Positions 10,658-21,900 of a DNA stretch of 29,914 nt are shown piece after piece. Numbering within the stretch: position 1 is the stretch's first letter; each line of letters starts with the position of its first letter. The notes beneath the pieces were generated by a model. It was not told the DNA's origin and did not search any database. It worked only from the letters and a program-made list of their open reading frames with translations. Position numbers and translations under genes: made by a program. The stretch lies in NCBI GenBank assembly GCA_902651635.1, contig CACRSC010000020.1, positions 221,068-250,981 on the forward strand, read 5' to 3'. Origin of the DNA: Mastigamoeba balamuthi. Taxonomy: Eukaryota; Evosea; Mastigamoebida; Mastigamoebidae.

Positions 10658-13600
10658 TCACTGGGCCTGGCCGGTGCTCTCCCCGTCCCACGCCTGAGAG
10701 ACGGGAGCGGGCCTGCGCGTTGCTGTGCGGAAGACCTTCCTCTGGGCCGGCAGCTCCGAGGCGTCGCCCTCGGGCTGCTGGGCCTTGGCGCCCTGCTGGC
10801 CCTCGTCCATCCACGCCCCGGTCGTGGTGTTGGGCTTCCTCATTGTCCTGATGGCCCTCCGCACGTGCTCCTCGATGTTCTGCACCTCACTCCGTGGCAC
10901 CACGGCCTCAATCTGGGCGGCAGGCTCTCTGTCCTCGATGTCGGCCGCCGGGGTATCCTTCTCGGCGGCGCGGGCCTCGCGGTCGATGGCAGCGGCGGGC
11001 AGGGCGGGCAGGGTGGCGGTGTGGAGGCCGTTGGGCTGGAGGGTGACGACGTAGCGGGGGAGGCACTGGCTGGCCTCGAAGACGACCATCTCGTGGTAGA
11101 CGGCCTCGTCGAGGCGGGTGACGGGGTAGAAGTTGGACTCGGCCTCGTCGGGGGAGCTGGGGCAGACGGGGACAAAGTGGGCGTCGTAGTTGGCGTAGGC
11201 GGACTTGCCGAGGAGGCGGTCCATGTCGCCGTCGACGACGGGGTAGGCGCTGTAGAAGGAGACCCAGTTGACGAGGAGGGCGCCCCTGCAGTAGACCTGG
11301 TAGGCGTAGCGGGCCTCGTAGGCCGAGTAGACGCCCTTGCCGAAGAACCCGGCGTCGGTGGTGGCCAGGCTGGCGTAGCCCGTGGTCACCACGCTGCCCA
11401 GCACCTCGGGGCTGGTCCCGTGCCACGTCAGCAGCAGCTTGGCCCCGGGGTAGTTGCTGTCCGCCGTCGGCGCCGCCATGTCGCCCAGCCGCGACACGAT
11501 CTGCGAGCGCAGGCCCACGCACCGGTCCTGCGACCACTGCGGCGCGAACGCCGGGTTCCCGTCCCGCCCGCTCAGCATCCCCATCCGCGACTCGAACGCC
11601 GTCTCCAGCCCCCGCGAGAACACCGTCTCCACCCGCGCCACGTCCAGCCCCCTGCACGGGCACCGGTAGTACGCCTCCACCACCCGCGCCACGTCCGCCG
11701 GCCGCGCCGCCTGCAGCGCCTCGGGCCGCTCCTGCGCCAGCAGCTCCTCGTACATGTCCTTGTCGCAGTGCCACACCCGGTGCCGCAGCGTGGCCTGGTG
11801 CACCGCCCTCCGCCTCCGCGCCACCATCAGCGCCCCCACCGCGCCCCCCGCCACCAGCGCGCACCCGCCCACCACGCCCCCCACGATGCCCCCGATCACC
11901 GCCTTGCTCGCCCCCGCCGCCGCGGCTCTGCACGTCGGCGTCGTCTCCCACGCCCCGGCCACGCACAGCCCCGACAGCGCCGAGTAGCCCGAGCCGCACA
12001 CCAACGTGCACGTCTCCCCGCTCGCCATGGTCCCCTCGCACGTGCCCCACCCCGCCGCCGTGGCCGGCATCGTGAGGTTGCAGGGGTTGGCCGAGCACGT
12101 CGGCGTCGTCGCCCACGTCCCCGTCGCGCACGAGCCTCCGACCACCGTGTACCCCGCGGGGCACAGGAACGAGCAGTTGGTCCCGCTGGCGACGCTCTGC
12201 GAGCACGTCCCCCACCCCGACGCCGTGCTCGGCAGCGACAGCGTGCACGGGTTGGGCGTGCACGCCGGCGTCGAGGCCCACGACCCCGCCACGCACATGC
12301 CCGAGGGGGCCGAGTGTCCGCCCAGGCAGTCGAACGCGCACGTCCTGCCGCTGGCGACCGTGGCCGAGCACGTGCCCCACCCGGACGCCGTGGCCGGCTT
12401 CGTGAGCCCGCAGGGGTTGGCCGAGCACGTCGGCGTCGTCGTCCACGTCCCCGTGACGCACGAGCCCCCGACCACCGTGTAGCCTGTGGGGCACAGGAAC
12501 GCGCAGGCCTGCCCGCTGGCGACGCTCTCGGAGCAGTTGCCCCACCCCGAGGCCGTGCTCAGCAGCGACAGCGTGCACGGGTTGGGCGTGCACGAGGGCG
12601 CCGAGGTCCACGTCCCCGCCGCGCACACGCCTGCCACCGCCGAGTGGCCCGCGACGCACGCGAAGGAGCACGTGAGGCCGCTGGCCAGCGACGCCGCGCA
12701 CGTGCCCCACCCCGACGCCCGCTGCGCCAGCGTGAGGTTGCAGGGGTCGGGCGAGCACGACGGCGTCGCGTCCCACAGGCCCGCTGTGCACTCGCCGCCG
12801 ACAGCCGTGTGGCCCCGCGAGCAGTCGAACGTGCAGTTGCCCCCGCTGGGCACCGCACCGGTGCACGTGCCCCACCCCGTTGCGGTGCTGGGCAGGGCCA
12901 GCTTGCACGGGTTGGCCGAGCACGCGGGGGCCGTGGCCCACGAGCCCGCGCTGCACACTCCCGCGACGGCAGAGAAGCCCGAGAGGCACGTGAACGCGCA
13001 GGTCGCGCCGCTGGCCACGCTCTGCGAGCACGTGCCCCACCCCGACGCCGTGACGGGCCGGGCCAGCGGACACGGGTCCGGGGTGCATGACGGTGTCGTC
13101 TGCCAGACGCCCAGAGTGCACAGCCCCCAGACCCGTGTGTATCCCGCCTTGCATGCGAAAGAGCAGTTGGTGCTGCTGTTTGTTCTGGCCGAGCACGAGC
13201 CCCAGCCCGTGGCGGTGGCCGGCAGCGTCGCGTTGCAGGGGTTGGGGTAGCACGCCGGGGCGGTCTGCCACGACCCCGCGAAGCAGTGGCCCTCGACGGC
13301 CGAGTGCCCTGCGGCGCACAAAAACGAGCAGTCGGACCCGCTGGCCATGGAGCTCGCGCACGTGCCCCAGCCCATCGCTGTGCTGGGCTGCACTGTGGAG
13401 CACGGGTCGGGGTCGCACGTGGGGGCCGACGCCCAGGCCCCGGCGACGCACGAGCCGGAGACTGACGAGAAGCCCGACAGGCACTCGAGGGAGCAGGAGA
13501 CACCGCTCGGCACAGTACCCCAACACGAGCCCCATCCGGCGGACGTGCTCGGCTGCGTCAGGAAGCAACACTTCGAGCAGTCCTGGCAGGTCGTGTTGGC

Positions 13601-15784
13601 GCAGAGCACTGTGCTGCCCGAACAAATGGAGGACTGGGCCAGCTGCATTGCACACACAGCGTCTGGAACGACCCCTGTCAGCTGGTTATGATCTATGAGC
13701 CTGCGCTTCTGTCAGAAGAGAACGGCCAGCGTTCTGGCGCACAGGTTGTGGGCACTCGCCATGTTGGCCAGGGAGGCTGGAACTGTACCGCTGAACTGAT
13801 TGCTCCTTAGACTTCTGCAATGAAAAGGCAATTGGACTTGGACTATGATGGGCCCAGAGAAAATCCGTACATCAAGACCAGGTTCTGGAGATTGCCAAAC
13901 ACATTTGGAATGGTACCATTGAAGTGATTGGAGCTCATGTCACTGTTACCGGCAATACAGTCAGACCATCCGATATGGATTTCAGAGGTACAGATTGATC
14001 AGTTGATTAAGGTTATCAATGGCTCCTGGAAGTGGGCCTTCCAGATGATTGTGCCCAAGATATCTGATTATCGCATGTGAGAGTGAGTTCAACTGGCAGC
14101 AACCTACAGCTGTGTCAGACTGGTCAGGTTGGTGATTGATCGGGGTAGTGTTCCAGAAAGATTGTTGTTGTTGAGGTATCTATAACAGATGTCAGCTCCT
14201 GAGACATTCATGGTGCGCACAGGCTAGTGAGGGTGACCAGATGTCCGATGCTGCTGGGAATCGTGCCACTTAGAAAGGCTGAGCTGAGGTCTCTATTCAG
14301 CAGTGAGAAAGGGTACACGTTGTGTGAATGGCACAGTGTCCGAATGCTATTCAGCTGCCCTATCGCGGATGGGATTGAATCGTTGATCAGACTGGACCCT
14401 GCTGAGCTATGGGGCGGATTTATGTTATTCAAGAAAACGAGTCTGCTCGTACAGCCGTTCCAGGACTGTCAGGTTTCCAATCGTAGATGGCAGAGAGCCA
14501 CCCAGAGAATTGTGGTCCAGGAAGCTATGGGATAATGAGTGACAGAAGGTCTCGCATGTTGTCTCCTTACAGTTCCTTCAAATTTAGCAGTGAGCCTATT
14601 GAGTCCGGTATGGTTCCACTCAACTGATTGCTCTGTAAATGCCTTTGTTCTAGTCAGTTTGAGACTGGGTATTCCCAATTGCACATTTTGACCAGATGGT
14701 TGAGATTCCCGATTGAAGCTGGTATCGTTCCGCTGAGCGAGGCAGACTCAATCTTTCTGTTCCTGTGTTATCGTGGGTTATCGCCTTTGTTCGCACATCT
14801 CTTCGAGACTGAGCAAGTTCACGATTGTGCTTGGAAGCGAGGACGTGAAATGGTTCTCAAACAACACTCTGCACGACTGTCAGCTTCATTGCACAATGAG
14901 CGGGCCAAATACAGGTTCTTCAGAGGAGCAATTCCTCCAATTGAACTCGGAATCGATCCTGATAACTGGTTTTTGCTCATGTCTCTGTTGGAGAGTCAAA
15001 ACTCGACACCGTTGTTTTTAAAAACCCACAGAATGGTCAGCTGCGCGAGGTTCCCCACCATCTCGGGGATGGTGCCATTGAGCACATTATAGCTGATGTC
15101 CCTATAAGGAACCGTGGTTAACAATGCTCCTGGCGCAGATACGTAGGCTTACAGCCGTCTGAGGTTGACGAGGTTGCCTATTGAAGGAGGCACTGTCCCT
15201 GAGAGCACGTTCAAATACAGTTGCCTGGCCATTACTTGTCAGTGGATTCCGGACCACGGTGGTTCTCTCTTACAGCGACGTGAGCTTCACGAGGTCCCCG
15301 ATGCTGCTCGGGATGGTCCCGCTCAGCTGCATGAAGGTCATATCCCTTGAGGGCAGGAAGAGTTAGAGGCAGACGGCACACAGGCCAACAGGCAAGTCAT
15401 CGCGCACAGCACCGTGAGGTTTCCCAGAGTCCCTATGGAGGCTGGAATGGTCCCCCCTATCAGACCATTGGAGGCGATGTCCCTGCGGAGAGCTGTCAGC
15501 GAGCTGCTGGGCGGAGGGCTCGGGGATGCCGGGGGGGGGGGGGTCCTCACAGCTGCGTCACAGAGTCCCCGGCGCACTGGACCCCCGTGAGGCTGGACTG
15601 GCACGGCGTCGACCACCCGCAGGGGTTCACCCATCCAGACACGGCCGGCGTCGCCGAGGAGTACAGCTGGCAGAGCACAGCGACCTCGTCTGCGGGGGCT
15701 GCTGGGGCCACTCGGGCAGCGCAGGAGAGCAGCACCACAAGGGCACCGCAGACCACTGCGCGAGCGTCGCGAGTCTGTGAGTGG
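10658..15784 (-). CDS. Transmembrane receptor: LRR + CCP-like repeats + PARP-type ADP-ribosyltransferase (copy A)
   Basis: Seventeen exons are recognised, about 1450 residues. Exon 15551-15784 carries a hydrophobic leader (VVCGALVVLLSC) and an LRR N-cap with paired cysteines. Fifteen LRR exons follow (15408-15482 down to 13743-13811), then one exon 13700-10658. That last exon holds LRR16, a Cys-rich linker, ten CCP-like repeats, a membrane segment and the PARP domain. Counting from 13657, the membrane helix is about 587-612, followed by four Arg, so the PARP part is cytoplasmic. The PARP motifs are LLTWHGTS with His746, GKGVYSA with Tyr777, and YHEMVVFEASQ with Glu856. By family knowledge this H-Y-E triad is that of active poly- or mono-ADP-ribosyltransferases that use NAD+. 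A charged tail of about 130 residues ends the protein. The start codon is not resolved: the leader exon has no in-frame ATG and seems to be entered from an upstream exon; an ATG at 15881 is a candidate but did not join in frame. Confidence 0.85.
11925..13570 (-). repeat. Ten tandem CCP/sushi-like cysteine-rich repeats
   Basis: Units of about 55 residues follow the pattern NPC-x-(8-10)-GWGTC-x(8)-C-x-F-x-C-x-x-G-x-x-x-V-x-G-x-C-x-x-G-x-W-x-x-x-P-x-C. There are six cysteines per unit. The G-x-W-x-x-x-P-x-C end and the C-x-F-x-C-x-x-G-Y core resemble sushi/complement-control modules, but GWGTC is distinctive, so the class is only approximate. Neighbouring units differ in sequence but the spacing is regular. 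Several NCS or NCT glycosylation sites occur. They form the membrane-proximal part of the ectodomain. Confidence 0.8.
13743..15482 (-). repeat. Fifteen single-LRR exons of copy A
   Basis: Exons (plus coordinates): 15408-15482, 15274-15345, 15153-15224, 15030-15101, 14913-14984, 14797-14868, 14685-14756, 14571-14642, 14453-14524, 14335-14406, 14221-14292, 14108-14179, 13992-14063, 13871-13942, 13743-13811. Thirteen are exactly 72 nt, one is 75 and one 69. Each begins one base into a codon and ends on two bases (usually CT or AT before GT), so every intron is phase 2 and each exon encodes one 24-residue plant-type LRR (L-x-x-N-x-L-S-G-x-I-P-x-x-I-G-x-L). Introns are about 35-60 bp. Confidence 0.9.
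15531..15543. repeat. Run of 13 G
   Basis: A homopolymer inside the first LRR intron of copy A, absent from the matching intron of copy B (around 25318). Its length may be unreliable. Confidence 0.9.
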
Positions 15785-16552
15785 CTACAGTGCAAGAGCG
15801 GGAAGAGGAGGGGTGCTTAGCGCGCGCACGGCGGTGGCAGCGGGGCGGCGATGTGCTGGATGCCTGAGGCCTCGTGGTCATCTGAACGAGTTATTTTTTT
15901 ATTTTTGGCTGATCGCCGATTAACGCGCACGTCCTCTCGGCCCGGTTTTGGGTGGCTGTGCATTGTCCACAACCCTTCTGGAAGCGGGCATCAAGCAGAC
16001 CTCGAGAGAGCGGGGGGCAGTCCGACCTCGGTGTCATCGGCCAGAGACACCGCGGAGGACCCTAGAGAGACGCTGTGGCACGCGCGAGTTCCAAGAGCCA
16101 GAGAAGATAAACCGGAGACCCGGAACCCCCCAAAGCTATTTCGAGCACTGCCCGGAAGACAGGTAAGTGCGTGCCAACGTGTCGTGAATCGGACTCGGTG
16201 CGTGCGTGGGCTGGAAGACCCGTCACAAACAACTGAGGAAACCGATGGAGATGCCTGAGCGGCGCAGAAAGGAGGGACCCACTCCTGCGCAGTAACCGCA
16301 GGCTGCAGGGCTCCCGGAGTCATTTTGGATTCACAGCGGAGCATACACACACAGAGACTCGCTGACAGGAGTCCAGATGATTTTTCCCCACCGTCTATCG
16401 CTGTATTGATATGAGAGCCGAGTCCACTACGAGGAAGCGGGGCACATGGCACAGACAGTCGGATAGGAATTGCCATGGGGTGCGATGCTCTCACCGAGCT
16501 ACCGGCACTCCCGGAGAGATGGATTTTGCCGAAGATATTCAAAGATATTCAC
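15785..16552. promoter_or_regulatory. Upstream region of copy A, shared with copy B
   Basis: No gene seen. The sequence matches the upstream region of copy B (25566-25966, and 26781 to about 27597) nearly throughout. Shared parts include the T-rich run near 15893, the block around 15931-15985, and the paired GATATTCAAA/GATATTCA motif near 16536-16552. The similarity stops at about 16552. It probably contains the 5' leader and promoter of copy A on the - strand. In copy B the same segment lies between two divergent genes, so a two-way promoter is possible. Confidence 0.55.
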
Positions 16553-16846
16553 ACGAGAGTCTTTTTTTTTCCCTGATGGAATAAGACCCCCCCACGTGAA
16601 TCTCAATGGCGCACCACGGGCACCACTGCACGACGCGGCGGTCCCGGCCCCTGGCATCGGCGACCTGGCAGATCCTAGGCCTGGCACTCGTGGTCCTCAC
16701 CACGGCGGCACTCACCCTACCCCAAGGTGCCACACGGCGCCCCCAGGGACCGGGACCACTACGCCAATCGGGGCAGGTAACCACACCCGCCCCTCCCCAC
16801 ACCCCACACACACGCCCACAAACACCCCCCCGGGCTGGGCACGCCC

Positions 16847-18913
16847 ATGGCACGCGGAGTGATGACCCGCGGCGCCCAAAAACAGACATCTACAGCGACA
16901 CCCCCCGAAACCAATAGCCCCATACCAAAAGCCAAACCCCACCCACTACCTATGATACCCAACGGTGAGAGCCCCGCCCCACCAAACCGTAGCGCAGAGG
17001 CGGTCCTCGGCCTGCAGCCAGCACTACCACAGGACCACAGCGCAGGCCCCCCGCCGACCCCTTTCAGCCCTGATGCCTTTTCTGCGAAATTTCCCAGTCC
17101 ACACCGGGAAATACTGAAGAACACGCACCACAAAATGGCGGCAAAATACACAAACGACGACTCAGCACAACAAACAAGCCGACACATGGAGGAGACTCCA
17201 CCCATCGACCCCCCAGCATCCACCGGCACCCCCCCGCCGACTAAACGCCAACGCGAAGACACGGCCCCCGAAGACGTCGACCGCATGCAAACGGATAGTG
17301 ACACCGAGAAACAAAAGCCCAAAGCCGGTAGCATGTCCGCAGAGGACAACGCCCCAGCCCCAAGCCCCAAGAAAGACCCGATAGACGTGGAGACTCTCCT
17401 GGCCCTTATCCAAGCGCGCATGCTGATCGAGACGGACGAACCCCGTAAACAGAAGCTCGCAGAGCTGACCTGCCTGGACGAAACCACCCTGGTGGCCCAC
17501 TTCACCTCGTCGACGGACAGAGCAGACATCGACCTCAGGGAGATGGCTAGAGCACCCAAGAGCCGGCTGCAGACGGCATACAGCTGGGCACAGCCGGTGC
17601 AACGGACGCAGCCAGCGGGAACCCAACCGAGCCCGGCCCCGGGAAAAGACCAACCCCTGTCCTCGAGCCTCCAGTCCACGGCAGCGCCATGGCCAACCAA
17701 AACAGCCACAACCTGGGGGCAAGCCGCCACGCACAACCCCACCCGCGACGACCGCTATGCTGACCCAACCCCAAGTCCGCGGTCTATTGACAGCATGTCT
17801 GGCGAACCCGCAGCACTGCCTAGAGCAGTAGAGGATGCCGCGTACGAGACAGAGATGAAGGAAGCGATCACCCTCGTGGCAGGTGCCAAGTTGACGGAGA
17901 CCGAAGCGCACCAGGTAGCAGCAGCGGGAATAGAACTCCTAGACCTGTTCCGCGAAACATACAAAATTAATGTCACTGCGAATTCGGCCTTCATAGAATA
18001 CATCGGTAAAAACAGCATTATGTTCCCGGCCCCCAACACGGCGGTATACCGTAAATGCCAAGAAATCGAGGCGGTGCAAAGGATGGAGGGTTTCTCTGCT
18101 GCTACCAGGTTATGGGTCCTCACGGAGGCAAAAATCCCCTTCACGGTATATGTGCTGCACGCCAACAAGTGCAAACCCTGCCCAAGAGAGCTCGCAGACA
18201 CATGGGCCCAACCGGCCAAAACCCACATCATCGGCATCGAACCTCAGGCCAACGGCTGGGCGGTGACGTTCACCGATAGGAAAACGATCCTCCAGCTGGT
18301 CCGCCAAACCAACAATGACCCGAGAGCCTCGGTACACGCAGTGGCCGCGTACCAGAACAAACTGTACCCCGGCGAACTGTGGAAGGTAGAACTCAATGCC
18401 CGCACCCGCCTGGGAGCCTCGCCGCGCAATGCTATAAACCGCGCCTTTGCCGACTGCCCATACAACATCACCCAGACAGGAGTGAACCCGAAAGGAGAAG
18501 TCTTCCTCATGCACGCATGGCCTTCGATCAACGAAACCACCAACATTCGCGTACCGGGCTACCCCGAAGCCATCGCCTACCCCCAGGGTACAGCAAAAAC
18601 CGATACGCACAGACCCACTGACTGCACCACACGATCATACAGACGAACGCGAAGCAAGCAGGAACAGGCGCAGGAGGCACGGCCCACCGACAGAATGACG
18701 GGAGAAGACCACCAGAAGATAGGACACCACGACCCAAGACCGTGCCGCCCCTCAAGGAGCGCCGCCACCATGACGAACGCCGCCCCCCGAATGAAAGCAG
18801 CCCTCCCAGTGGTTGCGACCCCCCTGGAGCCCCTCCGACAAACTAAATACAATGGTCTCACAGGGGGCCTCACACTCATTCTAGCCATATTATCTACAGC
18901 CCAACCACGATAG
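16847..18913 (+). CDS. LINE ORF1 protein
   Basis: 688 residues without a stop. The first 300 or so are Pro/Thr/Ala-rich and probably unstructured. A more ordered part (about 330-580) contains Cys/Lys patches (NKCKPCPRELADTW) and a segment GWAVTFTDRKTILQLV that could be an RNA-binding fold. No CCHC zinc knuckle is visible. The C-terminus is basic and then hydrophobic. By position it is the nucleic-acid-binding ORF1 of the element. The start at 16847 is the first ATG in this frame; a later ATG (for example in HKMAAKY) is possible. Confidence 0.7.
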   Translation: MARGVMTRGAQKQTSTATPPETNSPIPKAKPHPLPMIPNGESPAPPNRSAEAVLGLQPALPQDHSAGPPPTPFSPDAFSAKFPSPHREILKNTHHKMAAKYTNDDSAQQTSRHMEETPPIDPPASTGTPPPTKRQREDTAPEDVDRMQTDSDTEKQKPKAGSMSAEDNAPAPSPKKDPIDVETLLALIQARMLIETDEPRKQKLAELTCLDETTLVAHFTSSTDRADIDLREMARAPKSRLQTAYSWAQPVQRTQPAGTQPSPAPGKDQPLSSSLQSTAAPWPTKTATTWGQAATHNPTRDDRYADPTPSPRSIDSMSGEPAALPRAVEDAAYETEMKEAITLVAGAKLTETEAHQVAAAGIELLDLFRETYKINVTANSAFIEYIGKNSIMFPAPNTAVYRKCQEIEAVQRMEGFSAATRLWVLTEAKIPFTVYVLHANKCKPCPRELADTWAQPAKTHIIGIEPQANGWAVTFTDRKTILQLVRQTNNDPRASVHAVAAYQNKLYPGELWKVELNARTRLGASPRNAINRAFADCPYNITQTGVNPKGEVFLMHAWPSINETTNIRVPGYPEAIAYPQGTAKTDTHRPTDCTTRSYRRTRSKQEQAQEARPTDRMTGEDHQKIGHHDPRPCRPSRSAATMTNAAPRMKAALPVVATPLEPLRQTKYNGLTGGLTLILAILSTAQPR

Positions 18914-18970
18914 CACTATACTATCCTCACACTCGTCACTCTCCTACTATATGCCCAAGGGGCGGCAGCC

Positions 18971-21900
18971 ATGGACACCAACATTACCATAGCCAGCTGG
19001 AACGTACAAAACACCCTATTTGGAGCCATCATATTACTGATTAAGGCTGTAAAGAACTGCACCAAACGTGCAGCCCCCGAGATTATAGCCCTGCAGGAAC
19101 TGAGCGTTGTTGATGAGAAACAGGTTAACCAGGCGGCTAACACAGAGGGCTACAGCCTTTTTACGGGCCAACGAGTCGGTAACAAAACACCAGTAGGATT
19201 TCTTGTTCACAATACTGTGCGGGAGTACTGGTCTGTTAATACCACGGACCGAAAGGATGTTCTGGTAGGAATACTCAAGCTAAATGCAACGATGAAGATC
19301 ATCAGAGGGTCCCCCACACAAAGAGCTCTCTGGCAAACCATACAAGGACAAACAAAGGACAAAACGGACAGCATACTAGTAGGGGACCTAAATACTTGGA
19401 TGGACCACCCCGAGGATGCCCACTCAACAGCGGAGCTCGATATGCAAAGATTCATGGAAAACCACAACATGACGGATATTCTTAAACACCACGGCACTAT
19501 GACAGCCACGCACCTAGGCCCACAAAACACCACCAACCGACTAGACTACATTATAGGCGCACGTAATATGATCCATCTTTTCAGAGACAGCGGGGTAGGA
19601 AAAAACACCGGTGACCTCTCCGATCACGCACCCATATACTGCACAATTGCCCTAACCGAAAACATACCACGCCAATGGTGGAACCCCCCACCGCAAGTAA
19701 ACACCTGGACCAAGACCGCAGACCCAGAAACCCGGGCGACGCAGATTCGAGAGTGGCAAGATACGCTGCTTCGATTCCCACTATCACCAGACGCGGACAT
19801 AGATGAGATGCAACGCAGGGCAATCGAAGCCGCGACGCAGACCATGGGAACCAAACAGCACAACATAGATGGAGGTAAAACCAAAGCCATGAGGGCATAT
19901 GATGTATACCACGAAATATGCAAATCAGCAGGTGCAAACATACACACTGCACCAACGCCGGACAGTATAGCGCGAATCGAATCCAAAGTCCTCCCCCTCC
20001 TACAATATAGACCCAACCACGCACATGCGTATAAAACCTGGCGGAGCACCACAAAGTGGATGCTTAGATGCATCAACCGAAACAGAACCCGGACGGAGGC
20101 GGACCGAATTAAGGAATACATAGAATTCTCTATGGCGGAGGGATGCACTAGCCCCAAGAGATTCCTCAAGGAGCTGCGCACACCACACGGACCGGGACTC
20201 CCCCTGAGCTATACCAGACAAGACAGCACCAGTACCACGACCCCTGAGGAAGCACGCGATATAGTGGGAGACTGGATACACACACACTTCAATCAAGATA
20301 ATGCGCCAGCATGATGCCCCTCCTGGTGGGAGGCGCCACACCCAACTCTATCCGACACGGCCACCACAAATATGGACAGCACGATTACTAAAGACGAACT
20401 ATGGGAAGCCGCAGGGGCCCAAAAGAGTAGATCAGCACCAGGCCCAACTGGGTTCAAGGCAGAGTATGTCATAGAATTCCCAACCCCATGGCGCGAACAA
20501 TGGATCAAGAACCTCAACGACATCTGGCAAGGCAGGAAACCTGTACCGAAGTCTTGGACTAGAGGGGAAATCATACCCATTTTCAAAGGAGGAGACCGAA
20601 AAATACCAGCGAACTACCGCCCCATTATGCTATGCGAGGTAGACTACAAAATATTCACCACGATTATCAACAAAAGACTATACAAAGCCCTTGAAGATAA
20701 TAATATATGGGCCAACGCCCAAGAGGGCTTCTGAGAAGGCCACTCCACGACACACAACATATGGGCCCTTCACCAAAGACTAGAAGAAGCCACACGACGA
20801 AATCAGAGAGTAGTAGGGATGTACATCGATCTCAAAAAAGCATACGACTCCATTCATCGCGACCACATTGCGGCCACTCTGAAATACTACAACATTGGCC
20901 CCATCCTGGCGAAAAACATTATGGCTCTGTACGCCTCAACAGAAGCCTGCTTCCGCACGGCCCACGGCCCCACCGATTGGATTGGCGTCAACCGAGGAGT
21001 GCGGCAGGGGGACCCCCTATCGTGCACACTTTTCAATCTAGCCATAAACCCCCATCTGTACCAGATAGAAACACATCCTGAAGCCCTGGACATCCAGGGC
21101 CCTAAGAAGGGAGTACTGGCATACGCAGACGACATGGTATTGCTCGCGCGCATGCCACAGACACTAGCACACTTGCTGCAATTTGTGATGGACATGCAAG
21201 AGGCAGGTTTGCACATCAACCCAAAAAAATGTGCCACCTTCGCCAGAAATGACACACCTCCCACCATAGGGACCACCCAGGGGACTATTGAGCCAGTGGC
21301 ACCAGGCACCACGTATAAATACCTCGGCATACACCTCGACCCACAAGGTAGAGATGCCCTTGATGCGCCCACCACGACCCACATTATTCTAGAGCAATGC
21401 AGCTGGATGCGCACCAAGAAATCACTGTCCCTCGAGCAGCGCATCTACATAGCCAATATGGTTATCAATGGCATGGCCCAATACCACGCCAGCACTATGG
21501 CCCAGAACAACAAATTATTAGAATCACTGTCACATACCCTCGAAAATGCAGCCATTGGGAAATTGGGGCCGGCCGACATGATTAGCCGGAGACACGCCTT
21601 TACGCCAACGAGACAAGGGGGGCTGGGACTACGAAACCTAGCAGACGTTATACGAAGCAAACGAGCCCAGGAGGCCTTGGAATGGCTCAACGCCCTGACC
21701 CCAGACGGCATTATGCCAGAAACGGACATAGAGGCCATTCTCCCGCGCCTGGATGAAGATTTCACAGCGGCTTTCCCACCGCGGCACAGCATCGGAAAAA
21801 TGAGACTGACAGCAAATACGGCAGGACGCTCCATCCGGCCCTGGCAGCACCTCCCCCAGTGGAATCCCCTCACACAAGCAGAGAAAAACATCCTCCTGGA

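Noticed and set aside
10457-13090. Long + strand open frame of 877 codons opposite the CCP/PARP exon
   Set aside because: It is the antisense of the well-supported CCP-TM-PARP coding strand. Its protein is Arg/Pro-rich with no domain, typical of a shadow frame in GC-rich DNA.
13600-13700. A frameshift between LRR16 and the CCP part of copy A
   Set aside because: A first reading suggested one, but a base-by-base recheck shows the frame continues from 13700 into the CCP repeats, as in copy B.
13743-15482. Regularly spaced similar units resembling a CRISPR-like array
   Set aside because: The units translate as LRRs with splice borders, vary in sequence, and the spacers are introns.
16606-16917. 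Small open frame with a hydrophobic stretch at the LINE 5' end
   Set aside because: It overlaps ORF1 in another frame, is mostly low-complexity, and has no recognisable domain.
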